Shown in pieces: positions 19,888 to 28,789 of a DNA stretch of 64,000 bases. The stretch comes from a candidate division TA06 bacterium (GTDB lineage: Bacteria; Hydrothermota; DG-26; E44-bin18). Every line of letters starts with the position of its first letter. The stretch's first letter is position 1. The notes beneath the pieces are model-generated. The model saw only the letters and a list, made by a program, of their open reading frames with translations. It was not told the origin of the DNA and did no database searches. The position numbers were made by a program, and so were the translations under genes. The stretch spans positions 1 through 64,000 of the forward strand of contig SOJN01000010.1 in assembly GCA_004376575.1 (NCBI GenBank), given 5' to 3'.

Positions 19888-21693
19888 ATGGATGATATGA
19901 CACCGGCCCAAGATCCTCTCAAGAAGAAACTGGCGCAAGTGCCGCAGAAGCCCGGAGCCTATCTCCTGAAGGACGAAACAGGCAAAGTCCTGTATGTGGG
20001 CAAAGCCAGCAAACTGAAGAACAGACTCACATCCCATATTGCGAGAGCGCCCGCCGAGCATCCCCGCCTTGCCGTCCTATATTCGAAACTGAGCGATTTT
20101 GAATACATAGTCACCGAATCAGACATAGAGGCGCTCATTTTGGAAGCGAATCTCATCAAACTCCATCTGCCCAGGTACAATGTAAGATTGAAGGACGACA
20201 AGAAGTATCCTTATATCAAGATTACTATCAATGAGGAGTACCCAAGAGTCTTTCCTACCCGGGATCTGAGGAGAGATGGCTCAATACTATTCGGCCCTTA
20301 CACCAATGCAAAGAAGATGAGAAAAGCATTGCGGGCAGTGACAAGGATTTTCCCTTTGAGAACCTGCAAGGGGAAGCTTCCCAAGATTCTCTGTCTCGAC
20401 TATCAGATAAAGAGATGCTACGGGCCGTGCGCTGGCAAGATAGGCAAGGTAGACTACCGGCACATGGTGGATCAGATGGTTAACTTCCTTGCTGGAAAAG
20501 ATGCGCTGGTTGAGGCCGAGCTGGAGAGGAAGATGCAGAAGGCTTCAGACAAGATGGATTTCGAAACCGCTGGAAGGTTGAGAGATCAACTATTAGCGGT
20601 CAGGGAGACTATACGAAAACAGAGGGTTGTCTTCCAAGACACGACTGACAGGGACGTGATAGGTCTGGCCAGACAGAGGGCTACAAGCTGCATAGTTCTA
20701 TTGCAGATTAGAGATGGCAAGCTCATCTCCAGAGAGAATTACCTTCTCGATTCCAGTGCCAAAACAGAAGATGCCGAGTTGATTCGCGCTTTTCTGGGGC
20801 AGTATTACAAAAACGCCTTTTTCATTCCCAAAGAGATAGTAGTTCCGGCTAAGTTCGATGACTCAGGACTGTTTGAATCGTGGATGTCACAGAAAAAAGA
20901 AAGCAAGGTCAAGATGGTCGTGCCAAGGCGCGGTGAAAAGGTGCGCGTCCTTGAACTCGCAAAAGTGAATGCTACATATTTGCTCGCAAAAGAGATCTCG
21001 GAAAGGGGAGAGAAGCCAATTCCTGCCTCCCTTTCGGGCCTTGTCAAAGCGCTCAGACTGAAGTCTTCACCCAGACGGATCGAGGCATATGACATCTCAA
21101 ACATCGGGGGTGAAGCGAGCGTAGGTTCCCTTGTAGTTTTTGAGAACGGCAGGGCGAGAAAAGACGCGTACAGGAGATTCAAGATAAAGACGGTCAGGGG
21201 TCAAGATGATTTTGCAATGATGAGCGAGATCGTGGGTAGAAGATTCAAGAAGCTAAAAGCTGAAGGGAAGGGGCCACCCGACCTTGTACTCATTGATGGT
21301 GGGGTAGGGCAGCTCAACAGCGCCAGGAAGACGATTAGGCAGTATTTCAGAGGTGTTCCCGTGTTTGGGTTGGCCAAGAGGATGGATGAACTCCACCTTC
21401 CACGTGGAGGCACACTCATGCTTCCCAGAGGCTCGAGCGCGCTGCATCTCCTTCAAAGGGTGAGGGATGAGGCACACAGGTTTGCCATCACATATCACAG
21501 GAAGCTAAGAGGTAAGAAGATTTCCGAATCGCTTCTGGACGACATCCGCGGTCTTGGTCAGAAGAGAAAAAGGGAGCTTCTCCGCTACTTTGGTAGCGTA
21601 GACAGGATCAGGTCTGCAACCATTGAAGAGATCAGCAGGGTGAGACTCGTCGGTCCAGAACTCGCATCCAGAATACACGAAGAACTACACTAA
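19888..21693 (+). CDS. uvrC: Excinuclease ABC subunit C
   Basis: A 601-residue UvrC, the dual-incision nuclease of nucleotide excision repair. Domains in order: GIY-YIG nuclease (GAYLLKDETGKVLYVGKA) for the 3' cut, a cysteine-containing region (LRTCKGKLPKILCLDYQIKR), the UVR helix that contacts UvrB (MQKASDKMDFETAGRLRDQL), an RNase H-like nuclease (DISNIGG, LIDGGVGQLN) for the 5' cut, and tandem helix-hairpin-helix motifs (LDDIRGLGQKRKRELL). I use ATG at 19888; GTG or TTG starts 4-5 codons earlier are possible. Length is normal. uvrA and uvrB are not in the window. Confidence 0.96.
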   Translation: MDDMTPAQDPLKKKLAQVPQKPGAYLLKDETGKVLYVGKASKLKNRLTSHIARAPAEHPRLAVLYSKLSDFEYIVTESDIEALILEANLIKLHLPRYNVRLKDDKKYPYIKITINEEYPRVFPTRDLRRDGSILFGPYTNAKKMRKALRAVTRIFPLRTCKGKLPKILCLDYQIKRCYGPCAGKIGKVDYRHMVDQMVNFLAGKDALVEAELERKMQKASDKMDFETAGRLRDQLLAVRETIRKQRVVFQDTTDRDVIGLARQRATSCIVLLQIRDGKLISRENYLLDSSAKTEDAELIRAFLGQYYKNAFFIPKEIVVPAKFDDSGLFESWMSQKKESKVKMVVPRRGEKVRVLELAKVNATYLLAKEISERGEKPIPASLSGLVKALRLKSSPRRIEAYDISNIGGEASVGSLVVFENGRARKDAYRRFKIKTVRGQDDFAMMSEIVGRRFKKLKAEGKGPPDLVLIDGGVGQLNSARKTIRQYFRGVPVFGLAKRMDELHLPRGGTLMLPRGSSALHLLQRVRDEAHRFAITYHRKLRGKKISESLLDDIRGLGQKRKRELLRYFGSVDRIRSATIEEISRVRLVGPELASRIHEELH

Positions 21694-21702
21694 GATACTT
21701 CT

Positions 21703-21800
21703 GGAAATTGAGAAATTGGAAACTGAGAAATTGAAACCCGGACCACAGATCGCCAAGCATTAATTTCTTAGTTTCTGAATTTCCTAATTTCTGGTTTCGA
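21703..21800. repeat. Inverted repeat of AGAAATTGAGAAACTGA type
   Basis: GAAATTGAGAAATTGGAAACTGAG at the left is answered by TTAATTTCTTAGTTTCTGAATTTCC at the right, so the transcript could fold into a long imperfect hairpin between uvrC and ogt. Related text flanks the tRNA-Pro(CGG) region at 48020-48160. Confidence 0.6.
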
Positions 21801-21814
21801 GGGGGGAGGTATCG

Positions 21815-22285
21815 ATGAAAAACGTTGAGATAGCTCGCGCAGTGGTTGTGACACCGGCAGGTAGAGTGGGAATTTACGCCACGAGATCAGGGGTGAGCAG
21901 GATCATGCTGGGTGAAAGAACTAAGAGCGACATTGGCAAAAGCAATCTCCTTAGTCGAGCAAAAAGAGAGCTTGAGCGCTACTTTGGGGGCGAGAAAGTT
22001 CAATTCAGGGTCCCTCTGGACATGAGGGAGGCCACTCCATTCAGACTTAAAGTGTGGACCGAACTAATGGATGTAGAATACGGAACCACAGTGAGTTACA
22101 AAAACCTTGCCGGGCTCTGCGGAGAGCCGAGTTCTTGGAGGGCTGTTGCTGGCGCTGTCGCAGCCAACCCGCTGCCAATAATTGTTCCCTGCCACAGAGT
22201 CATCTCATCCGATGGATCACTGGGGGGATTTGCAGGGGGCCTGAGGTGGAAGAGGTTCCTTCTGAAACTGGAAGGAGCACTGTGA
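21815..22285 (+). CDS. ogt: Methylated-DNA--protein-cysteine methyltransferase
   Basis: A 156-residue suicide repair protein that removes O6-alkyl groups from guanine. The C-terminal MGMT domain carries the DNA-binding helix region (TPFRLKVWTELMDVEYGTTVSYKNLA) and the PCHR motif with acceptor Cys126 followed by VI and LGGFAGG. ATG with GGGGGGAGG. It overlaps the next gene by four bases (GTGA), so a repair enzyme and a hydrolase are co-translated. Confidence 0.94.
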   Translation: MKNVEIARAVVVTPAGRVGIYATRSGVSRIMLGERTKSDIGKSNLLSRAKRELERYFGGEKVQFRVPLDMREATPFRLKVWTELMDVEYGTTVSYKNLAGLCGEPSSWRAVAGAVAANPLPIIVPCHRVISSDGSLGGFAGGLRWKRFLLKLEGAL

Positions 22286-23064
22286 ATCGCGTCATATTCC
22301 TCGGAACCGGGGGTGCGCGGTTTGTGGTTTTCCAACAGATTCGTGCTTCTGGCGGCATGTGGATGGAACTGGACGGGACAACACTTCTGGTTGATCCCGG
22401 GCCCGGCTCACTTGTGAAGATGAGGACGAAAAAGGAAAAACTGGACCCGCGGAATCTGGATGCCATAGTCCTCTCGCACGCGCATCTTGACCACTCTGCG
22501 GATTTGAATGTGGTGATTGAAGCCATGACAGAAGGGGGATTCAAGAAGAAAGGTCAGGTCCTTCTTCCCAGGCAGGCCATGGAAGAGCCAGGTCTGGTTC
22601 TCGATTACCTGAGAGAGTATGTCAATGGCTTTCAGGTGATGGTGGAAGGGGGGACCTATCAGGTTGGAAATGTCGAACTTGAAACCCCAATCAAACACAT
22701 CCATGGCCTGGAAACATATGGGATTAACTTCAGGCTGGAAGACTTAACCCTCTCTTATGTTTCAGATTCGCGCTACTTTGAAAAGCTGGCAGAGGTTTAC
22801 AATGGAGATGTCCTCATTCTGAACGTCGTCAGGGCAAAGCCGAGCAACTTAGACCATCTGTGCCTGGATGATGCAAAAGCGATCATATCAAAGGTCAAGC
22901 CAGGGCTGGCCGTCCTGACCCATTTCGGGATGACTGTGATAAAAGCTAAACCGTGGGTTCTGGCCGAGGAGATGTCTAGAGAGACTGGAGTTAAGGTGGT
23001 TGCTGCCAGAGATGGGATGATTCTGGATCTGGCCGAGTTCACCAGCAAGAATGAGAAACCATAG
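22282..23064 (+). CDS. Metallo-beta-lactamase-fold hydrolase (RNase Z-like)
   Basis: A 260-residue MBL-fold protein. The metal site HxHxDH is in LSHAHLDHSADL. LVDPGPGSLVKM, the later IKHIHGLETYGINF, SDSRYF and LTHFGM supply the other ligands expected of RNase Z-like enzymes. The N-terminal FLGTGGARF resembles tRNase Z, but the substrate is undetermined. Start is GTG overlapping the ogt stop. Confidence 0.82.
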   Translation: MNRVIFLGTGGARFVVFQQIRASGGMWMELDGTTLLVDPGPGSLVKMRTKKEKLDPRNLDAIVLSHAHLDHSADLNVVIEAMTEGGFKKKGQVLLPRQAMEEPGLVLDYLREYVNGFQVMVEGGTYQVGNVELETPIKHIHGLETYGINFRLEDLTLSYVSDSRYFEKLAEVYNGDVLILNVVRAKPSNLDHLCLDDAKAIISKVKPGLAVLTHFGMTVIKAKPWVLAEEMSRETGVKVVAARDGMILDLAEFTSKNEKP

Positions 23065-23131
23065 GGTAAGTGTATGTGAATTAAGAACTTGCTTCTCCTG
23101 CGGGCCATGTCATTTTTTCTTGACAAAATGC

Positions 23132-23161
23132 TTGACAGCAGACCGTGCCGATGTATAGAAT
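23132..23161 (+). promoter_or_regulatory. Promoter of the mobB-fdh operon
   Basis: TTGACA (23132-23137) with TATAGA (23154-23159, 16-bp spacer) or TAGAAT (23156-23161, 18-bp spacer). A second TTGACA lies 12 bp upstream. It is the only good promoter before the formate dehydrogenase cluster. Confidence 0.55.
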
Positions 23162-23172
23162 AGCGCATATTT

Positions 23173-23188
23173 CGTGATTATTTTCACA
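23173..23188. promoter_or_regulatory. CRP/FNR-family dyad upstream of the fdh operon
   Basis: CGTGA-TTATTT-TCACA is a near-perfect match to the GTGA-N6-TCAC site bound by CRP/FNR-family regulators. It lies just downstream of the predicted -10, so at this promoter it would act as a repressor site; activation of an unseen promoter further downstream is possible. The regulator itself is not in the window. Confidence 0.45.
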
Positions 23189-23284
23189 ATCCTTTTTTGT
23201 ATTGGCATACGTTGCTAATGTTTGCTCTCGATGTTCCGTCCTGTCTTCTAGTAAATCTCGTCTTGCCATTCTGTAAGAGAATGG

Positions 23285-23968
23285 GTGCCGACAATTGAGA
23301 TGCCGGTACCTGTTTTTGCCATAGTAGGCAGGTCAGGGAGCGGGAAGACAAAGTTCATTGAAAGTCTGATTCCTGAGCTCAGGTCACGGGGCCTCAGGGT
23401 GGCCTATGTGAAGCACTGCCACAAGGGATTCAGTCTCAACCACCGGGAAAAAGATTCTGGCAGGGTTTCAGAGGCTGGCGCAGAGGTTGTGGTTCTAGTT
23501 TCACCAGAGAGAACAGCCACAATAGAGAGAAGGGGCAATACACTCTCTGAACTGGTAAAGGAACTCGCCTCAAAGGCTGATATTGTTGTGGCAGAGGGCT
23601 TTAAGGCTGAGCCCATCCAGAAGATCGAGGTCTTCAGATCTGAGCTAGGTGGTCCTCTTGTGTGTGGTTCTGATCCGGATCTTTTGGCTGTAATTTCAGA
23701 TGAGGCGGTTGCTATAGATTTGCCCACGTTTGGGTCTGAAAAGGCAAAAGAGGTTGTGGATTTTCTGGAGGCAGCGATAATGGGGAAGAATGAGTTGGAA
23801 GCAGAGGTTGAACTAGAGGTGGATGGTTCACCTGTCGAAATGAAAGGCTTCGTGAAGTCGGTGATTTCTGAAACAGTGATTGCTATAGTTTCCACTTTGA
23901 GAGGAGTGGGGGAGCCGATTGAAATCAAATTGAGAATCAAGAAAGGAAAGGGAGGTGGTAAGGCCTGA
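23285..23968 (+). CDS. mobB: Molybdopterin-guanine dinucleotide biosynthesis protein MobB
   Basis: A 227-residue P-loop protein that assists MobA in making the MGD form of the molybdenum cofactor. Walker A is GRSGSGKT (residues 15-22), followed by VAYVKHCHKGF and DSGRVSEAGA typical of MobB, and VVAEGFKAEPIQKIEVFR. The last ~55 residues form a charged extension (ELEAEVELEVDG) of unknown role. Start GTG, or ATG five codons on. First gene of the formate dehydrogenase operon; fdhA follows after 55 bp. Confidence 0.9.
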   Translation: MPTIEMPVPVFAIVGRSGSGKTKFIESLIPELRSRGLRVAYVKHCHKGFSLNHREKDSGRVSEAGAEVVVLVSPERTATIERRGNTLSELVKELASKADIVVAEGFKAEPIQKIEVFRSELGGPLVCGSDPDLLAVISDEAVAIDLPTFGSEKAKEVVDFLEAAIMGKNELEAEVELEVDGSPVEMKGFVKSVISETVIAIVSTLRGVGEPIEIKLRIKKGKGGGKA

Positions 23969-24023
23969 GTTTTTTCGCGACTTAAAGGCACAAGAGTATG
24001 AACGAAAAGTGGGGGGTACGCTT

Positions 24024-26990
24024 ATGAAGGTTACAAGAAGGAGTTTCTTAAAGTTGACTGGCGGAACACTCGCAGCCGCTACAGTCGCCAACCTGGGCTT
24101 TTTGAAAAAGCGCGCGTATGCAAAAGGCCCGGCTGAGCTGAAAATAAAGTACGCGAGGGAGACCACATCCATCTGTCCATATTGCGCAGTTGGTTGTGGT
24201 CTAATTGCTCATGCCAGTGGAGGCAAGATAATCAACCTCGAAGGTGACCCCGAGCATCCCATCAATGAGGGAAGCCTTTGTTCCAAGGGGAGTGCTCTTT
24301 TCCAGGTGGCCAACAACGAAAAGCGCCTTAGAAAAGTGATGTACAGGGCGCCGTACTCCAATAAATGGGAAACAAAGACTTGGGATTGGGCCCTGGACAA
24401 GATTGCCGCCAACATGAAGAAGACCAGAGACGACACCTTCGTGACCAAAGATAAGAAGGGCAGAGTGGTCAACAGGAACGAAGGTACAGCCTGCCTTGGC
24501 GGAGCTGCTCTGGACAACGAAGAGTGTTATCTCTACTCCAAATTCGCCAGAACACTTGGTGTTGTGTACTTAGAACACCAAGCCCGCATATGACACTCTT
24601 CTACCGTCGCCAGTTTGGCGGAAAGTTTCGGTAGAGGGGCAATGACTAACCACTGGATCGATATTCGTAATTCGGATTGCATCATGATAATCGGCAGCAA
24701 TGCCGCCGAGAACCATCCGATTTCGTTCAAATGGGTCACCAAGGCGATAGACAAGGGAGCGACTCTGATAAGTGTGGACCCCAGGTTCACACGAACCTCT
24801 TCAAAGGCTCATATCTATGCACCGATTCGTTCTGGTACTGACATCGCTTTTATCGGTGGCATTATCAATTACTGTTTTTCCAATAAGCTCTACAACAAAG
24901 AGTACGTCGTCAACTACACGAATGGAGCGCACCTGATCAACTCCGGTTACAAGCTCAACGACGGGCTCTTCAGTGGCTTCAGCCGTGGTAAGAGAGCTTA
25001 TGACAAGTCCTCGTGGCAGTATCAAAAGGACGCTAAGGGCATACCCAAGCGAGACCCAGGTTTGAAGGACAAGAACTGTGTTTTCAATCTCATGAAGAAG
25101 CACTACTCTCGCTACACTCCAGAGATGGTCAGCAAGGTAGCGGGATGCCCGAAGGATGTTTTCCTGAAGGTGGCGAAGGCATACTGTGACACGGGTAAGA
25201 AGGGAAAAGTTGGAACCATAATGTATGCCATGGGAACAACTCAGCATACACACGGCACCCAGAACGTACGCAGCTACGCACTCCTACAACTCCTCCTGGG
25301 AAACATCGGACTTGCCGGCGGTGGAATCAACGCTTTGAGAGGCGAATCTAATGTTCAGGGCTCGACCGACCACTGCCTGTTGTTCCACATAATTCCGGGG
25401 TATCTCAAGACCCCGAGGGCAGACAATGTCAGCCTGAAAGCCTATTTGGAGAAGTGGACACCGAAGTCCAAAGATGCAAGGAGTGTGAACTACTGGAAGA
25501 ACCTTCCGAAGTTCACGGTCAGTTTGCTCAAGGCTTTCTTTGGAAAAGCTGCAACGAAGGCTAACGATTTCGCCTATGCATACCTGCCCAAAATAGAGGG
25601 GAACTATTCTCACATCGCTATGTTCGAAAAGATGTATGAGGGCGGGATCAAAGGGCTCTTCATACTCGGGCAGAACCCGGCGGTTTCTGGGCCCAATGCT
25701 AGGATGGAAAAGAAGGCAATGGAGAACCTGGATTGGCTTGTGGCTGCCGATCTCTGGTCTACTGAGACTGCCAGTTTCTGGAAAGGGCCAGAAGCCAATG
25801 CCAAGAAGATAAAGACCGAGGTGTTCCTATTGCCTGCTGCTTCTTCAGTTGAAAAAGAAGGTTCTATTACAAACTCCGGTAGATGGGGACAGTGGCGCTA
25901 CAAGGCCGTAAACCCGCCCGGCGATGCAAAAGACGACCTCTACATTCTGAGCGGGGTCTTCACCAGACTGAAGAACCTCTACAAGAAAAAGGGAGGCAAG
26001 TACCCGGATCCTATCCTCGACTGCGCCTGGAACTACGGTGAACATCCAGATCCTCACATGGTCGCAAAGGAAATAAACGGCTATGACTTGAAGACAGGGA
26101 AACTTTTGGCGAACTTCACCAAGCTCAAGAGTGATGGGACGACCTCTAGTGGCAATTGGCTATACTCGGGCAGTTACAATGAGGGTATAAACATGATGGC
26201 TCGCAGAGGCAAGGAGGATCCGACTGGCATCGGCCTCTATCCTAACTGGTCCTGGTGCTGGCCCGTGAACAGACGGATCATTTACAACAGGGCCTCCTGC
26301 GACCTCAAGGGTAAGCCGTGGGACTCCAGACACCCGGTCATAAAGTGGGACGGGACCAGGTGGGTCGGCGACGTTCCTGATTACGGGAAGACGGTTCCAC
26401 CGGAGAAGGGTGTTGGAGCATTCATAATGAAGCCAGAAGGCTATGCGAGGCTGTTTGGAATGGGTCTCAAGGATGGGCCCTTCCCTGAGCACTATGAGCC
26501 GCTTGAGAGTCCGGTCAAGAATCTTCTGTCCGGCACTCAGAACAGTCCGGTGATAGTGGTCTGGGGTTGTGCGATGGATTGCGTGGGTACATCCAAGGAC
26601 TATCCGATAGTCGCGACTACCTACAGGGTGACCGAGCACTGGCAGGCTGGAGCGATGACCAGAAACCTTCCTTGGCTTACGGAGCTCATGCCGGATATGT
26701 TTATCGAAATGAGTAAATCTCTTGCCAAGGCAAAGGGAGTAAAGAACGGAAGTATGGTCAAGGTCATCACGGCACGTGGCGAAATAACTGCCTATGCGCT
26801 GGTCACAGACAGGTTCAAGCCTTTCAAACTGAACGGGAAGATGGTCGAGGAGATAGGGATGCCCTGGCACTATGGTTATGAAGGGATCTGCTGCGGTGCT
26901 ACTGCAAATGACCTTACACCGCATGTGGGTGATGGAAACACCATGATCCCTGAGTACAAGGCATTCCTTTGTGACATCAAAAGGGCTTGA
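24024..26990 (+). CDS. fdhA: Selenocysteine-containing, Tat-exported formate dehydrogenase alpha subunit
   Basis: A 988-residue molybdopterin-bisMGD oxidoreductase that oxidises formate to CO2. It must be read through TGA 24591-24593 as Sec190: the flanks LEHQARI and HSSTVASLAESFGRGAMTNHW match the active site of FdnG-type enzymes, where Sec ligates Mo. A Tat signal (TRRSFLK, residues 4-10) predicts a periplasmic location. Cys51, Cys54, Cys58 and Cys86 bind one [4Fe-4S] cluster. The C-terminal MGD-binding domain ends with ICCGATANDLTPHVGDG, as in FdnG. ATG has GGGGGG upstream and fits the signal peptide; an in-frame ATG 23 codons earlier does not. Length is close to FdnG (about 1015). Confidence 0.95.
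24594..24639 (+). promoter_or_regulatory. Bacterial SECIS element in fdhA
   Basis: Directly after the UGA, CTCTTCTACCG (24596-24606) pairs over 11 bp with CGGTAGAGGGG (24629-24639). An unpaired T at 24607 leads to an apical stem CGCCA/TGGCG with a GTT loop (24613-24615). Counting the U of UGA as 1, the bulged U is nucleotide 17 and the loop GU is 23-24, the same positions that SelB recognises in the E. coli fdhF SECIS. Confidence 0.9.
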
Positions 26991-27009
26991 TAAAGGGAGG
27001 TAGACTAAA

Positions 27010-27813
27010 ATGGCCGATATGGCTTTGTACATAGATCCAAGCAAATGTATGGCCTGCAGAGCTTGCCAGGTGGCCTGCAAGCAGTGGAATGGTCTTCCTG
27101 CAGAGCGGACCACCTTCTTCAGTGGACCCGGCTATCAGAACCCCGGCGATCTTTCCCCAAAGACCTGGACTCTGGTCAAGTTCTTCAAAGAGGAGTATGT
27201 CGGAGACAAACTGGAGTGGCGTTTCAGGAAGGTTCAGTGCATGCACTGCGAGGACCCCGGCTGTGTGACCGTTTGTCCCGTCTCACCCAAGGCGGCCACG
27301 CGCGATGAGAAGTGGGGCTTTGTGTACATCGACCACAGCCGGTGCATTGGCTGCGGCGCGTGCATGATAGGATGTCCTTTTGGCATTCCGCACGTAGACG
27401 AGGCAATGGATGAGCCCAAATCCAAGAAATGCACAATGTGCAACGACAGGGTTGTGAGCGGGCTCGTGCCAGCGTGCGCCAAGGCCTGTCCCACAGGTGC
27501 GGTCAGCTACGGGACGAGAAAAGCGATGATGGTCAAGGCTGAAGCCAGGGTCAAGGAGCTTAAGAACATGGGGAAGAAACCGTACATCTACGGGAAAAAG
27601 GAGATGAAAGGTCTCCATTCGATATACGTTCTTCCCGAAGGCGTCGACAAGTATGATCTGCCCAAGAATCCGAAGATTCCTGAGGATGTCGGCTATCTTC
27701 ACGAGCTCCTGGGGCCGATGCTCGGAAGCTCCAAGATCTCTGCCGCGCTAGTTGGCATGGCAATAGGCTGGCTGAGGAAGAGAGGGGCCAAGAAGGAAAA
27801 GGCATCCGCCTAA
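27010..27813 (+). CDS. fdhB: Formate dehydrogenase iron-sulfur (beta) subunit
   Basis: A 267-residue electron-transfer subunit of the FdnH/HybA type with four [4Fe-4S] motifs: CMACRACQVAC (from Cys13), CMHCEDPGCVTVCP, CIGCGACMIGCPFG and CTMCNDRV...ACAKACP. It would pass electrons from FdhA towards the membrane. The C-terminus has one moderately hydrophobic segment (ISAALVGMAIGWL) that could anchor it, as in FdnH. It follows fdhA by 19 bp with GGGAGG. No cytochrome b (gamma) subunit follows, so the membrane partner must be elsewhere or different. Confidence 0.95.
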   Translation: MADMALYIDPSKCMACRACQVACKQWNGLPAERTTFFSGPGYQNPGDLSPKTWTLVKFFKEEYVGDKLEWRFRKVQCMHCEDPGCVTVCPVSPKAATRDEKWGFVYIDHSRCIGCGACMIGCPFGIPHVDEAMDEPKSKKCTMCNDRVVSGLVPACAKACPTGAVSYGTRKAMMVKAEARVKELKNMGKKPYIYGKKEMKGLHSIYVLPEGVDKYDLPKNPKIPEDVGYLHELLGPMLGSSKISAALVGMAIGWLRKRGAKKEKASA

Positions 27814-27845
27814 CGGGCACTGGATGGAGTTTTGTGTTGCGAACC

Positions 27846-27883
27846 GCCTGGGCATCAGTATTATGCTTGATGCTCAGGCTTTT
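27846..27883 (+). terminator. Terminator-like hairpin between fdhB and fdhE
   Basis: GCCTGGGCATCA pairs with TGATGCTCAGGC (one G-T), 10-nt loop, then TTTTCTC. It sits 14 bp before fdhE and could attenuate transcription so that the accessory genes are expressed less than the structural subunits. Confidence 0.65.
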
Positions 27884-27896
27884 CTCGGAGGATTAG

Positions 27897-28748
27897 ATGG
27901 CTCTCAGCAGCGCCACCAAGGTGAGATCTGAACTGGAAATATACAAGGAGAAGACCGGGGAGAACGCTGATGTATTCGATTTCTTCCATTCGGTACTGAA
28001 GGTCCAGAACAGGACGTACAAGAATTCCAGGGTATCATTCCGCGTCAGCATTGCCGCGCTTCAGGAACGCTTGAAAAACTCTCAGAGGCTGGTAAAGCCA
28101 CGAGAGATTTCCATCCCCAGGCGCGAATACCTGGAGACACTCAAGAGGATTGAAGGCGAGATCAACAAAAGGTGGATGGTAGGAAAAAGGCTCAAGCAAT
28201 TTTCAAGACTTGAGGAACTTAACAGCGATAAATTCGCCGGCTTCATTAGCGGCATGGTTTCAGGGAAATCGGGCTACTTGAAAGGCCTACCGACAAAGAC
28301 ACATACAAAGAAGGCTACCCTTCAATTTGCGCTGGAAAGTGCGGCCATGCCCTTCATGGCAAAGATCTCTTCGGATGTTTCCAAAAAAGTCGACCTATCT
28401 CTCTGGCAAAAAGGGACGTGTCCAGTTTGCGGAAGATATCCCGTGGTTGCGAAGATGAGAAAGGATGACGGTGCTAGATTTTTGTATTGCGGATTTTGCG
28501 CAACTCAATGGCGCTTTCCGAGGCTCACCTGCGTGAACTGTGGAAATACAGATCAGTCCACCATGAAGTACTTCTTTCCTGAAGCGGACAGGGGACACAG
28601 GGTCGATGTGTGTGATGTGTGCAAGAAGTCGGTGAGGACGACAGATGAGAGAGCCCTGGGAAGGGAGACGTTCTTTGAGGTGGAGAACTGGGTGACATCT
28701 TATCTAAATGATGTGGCCATACGTGAAGGCTACAAGCCTCTCGGATAG
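27897..28748 (+). CDS. fdhE: Formate dehydrogenase accessory protein FdhE
   Basis: A 283-residue cytoplasmic factor needed for formate dehydrogenase maturation. The C-terminal rubredoxin-like part contains four CxxC pairs: CPVC, CGFC, CVNC and CDVC, which bind iron in the family. The N-terminal helical region (1-170) is less conserved, as usual. ATG after CGGAGG. It lies immediately after the attenuator hairpin and 41 bp before fdhD. Confidence 0.92.
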   Translation: MALSSATKVRSELEIYKEKTGENADVFDFFHSVLKVQNRTYKNSRVSFRVSIAALQERLKNSQRLVKPREISIPRREYLETLKRIEGEINKRWMVGKRLKQFSRLEELNSDKFAGFISGMVSGKSGYLKGLPTKTHTKKATLQFALESAAMPFMAKISSDVSKKVDLSLWQKGTCPVCGRYPVVAKMRKDDGARFLYCGFCATQWRFPRLTCVNCGNTDQSTMKYFFPEADRGHRVDVCDVCKKSVRTTDERALGRETFFEVENWVTSYLNDVAIREGYKPLG

Positions 28749-28789
28749 GGAGAAAGACATGGCCAGGAAAGTTCGAGGTTGAAGGGCCA

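Noticed and set aside
24591-24617. Frameshift or nonsense mutation splitting formate dehydrogenase into two genes
   Set aside because: Both parts are in the same frame, the stop is at the known Sec position, and a SECIS hairpin with the right bulge and loop register follows.
26160-27113. 317-codon open frame on the minus strand
   Set aside because: It is antisense to fdhA and the fdhB start, has no ribosome site or family signature, and its composition is that of a shadow frame.
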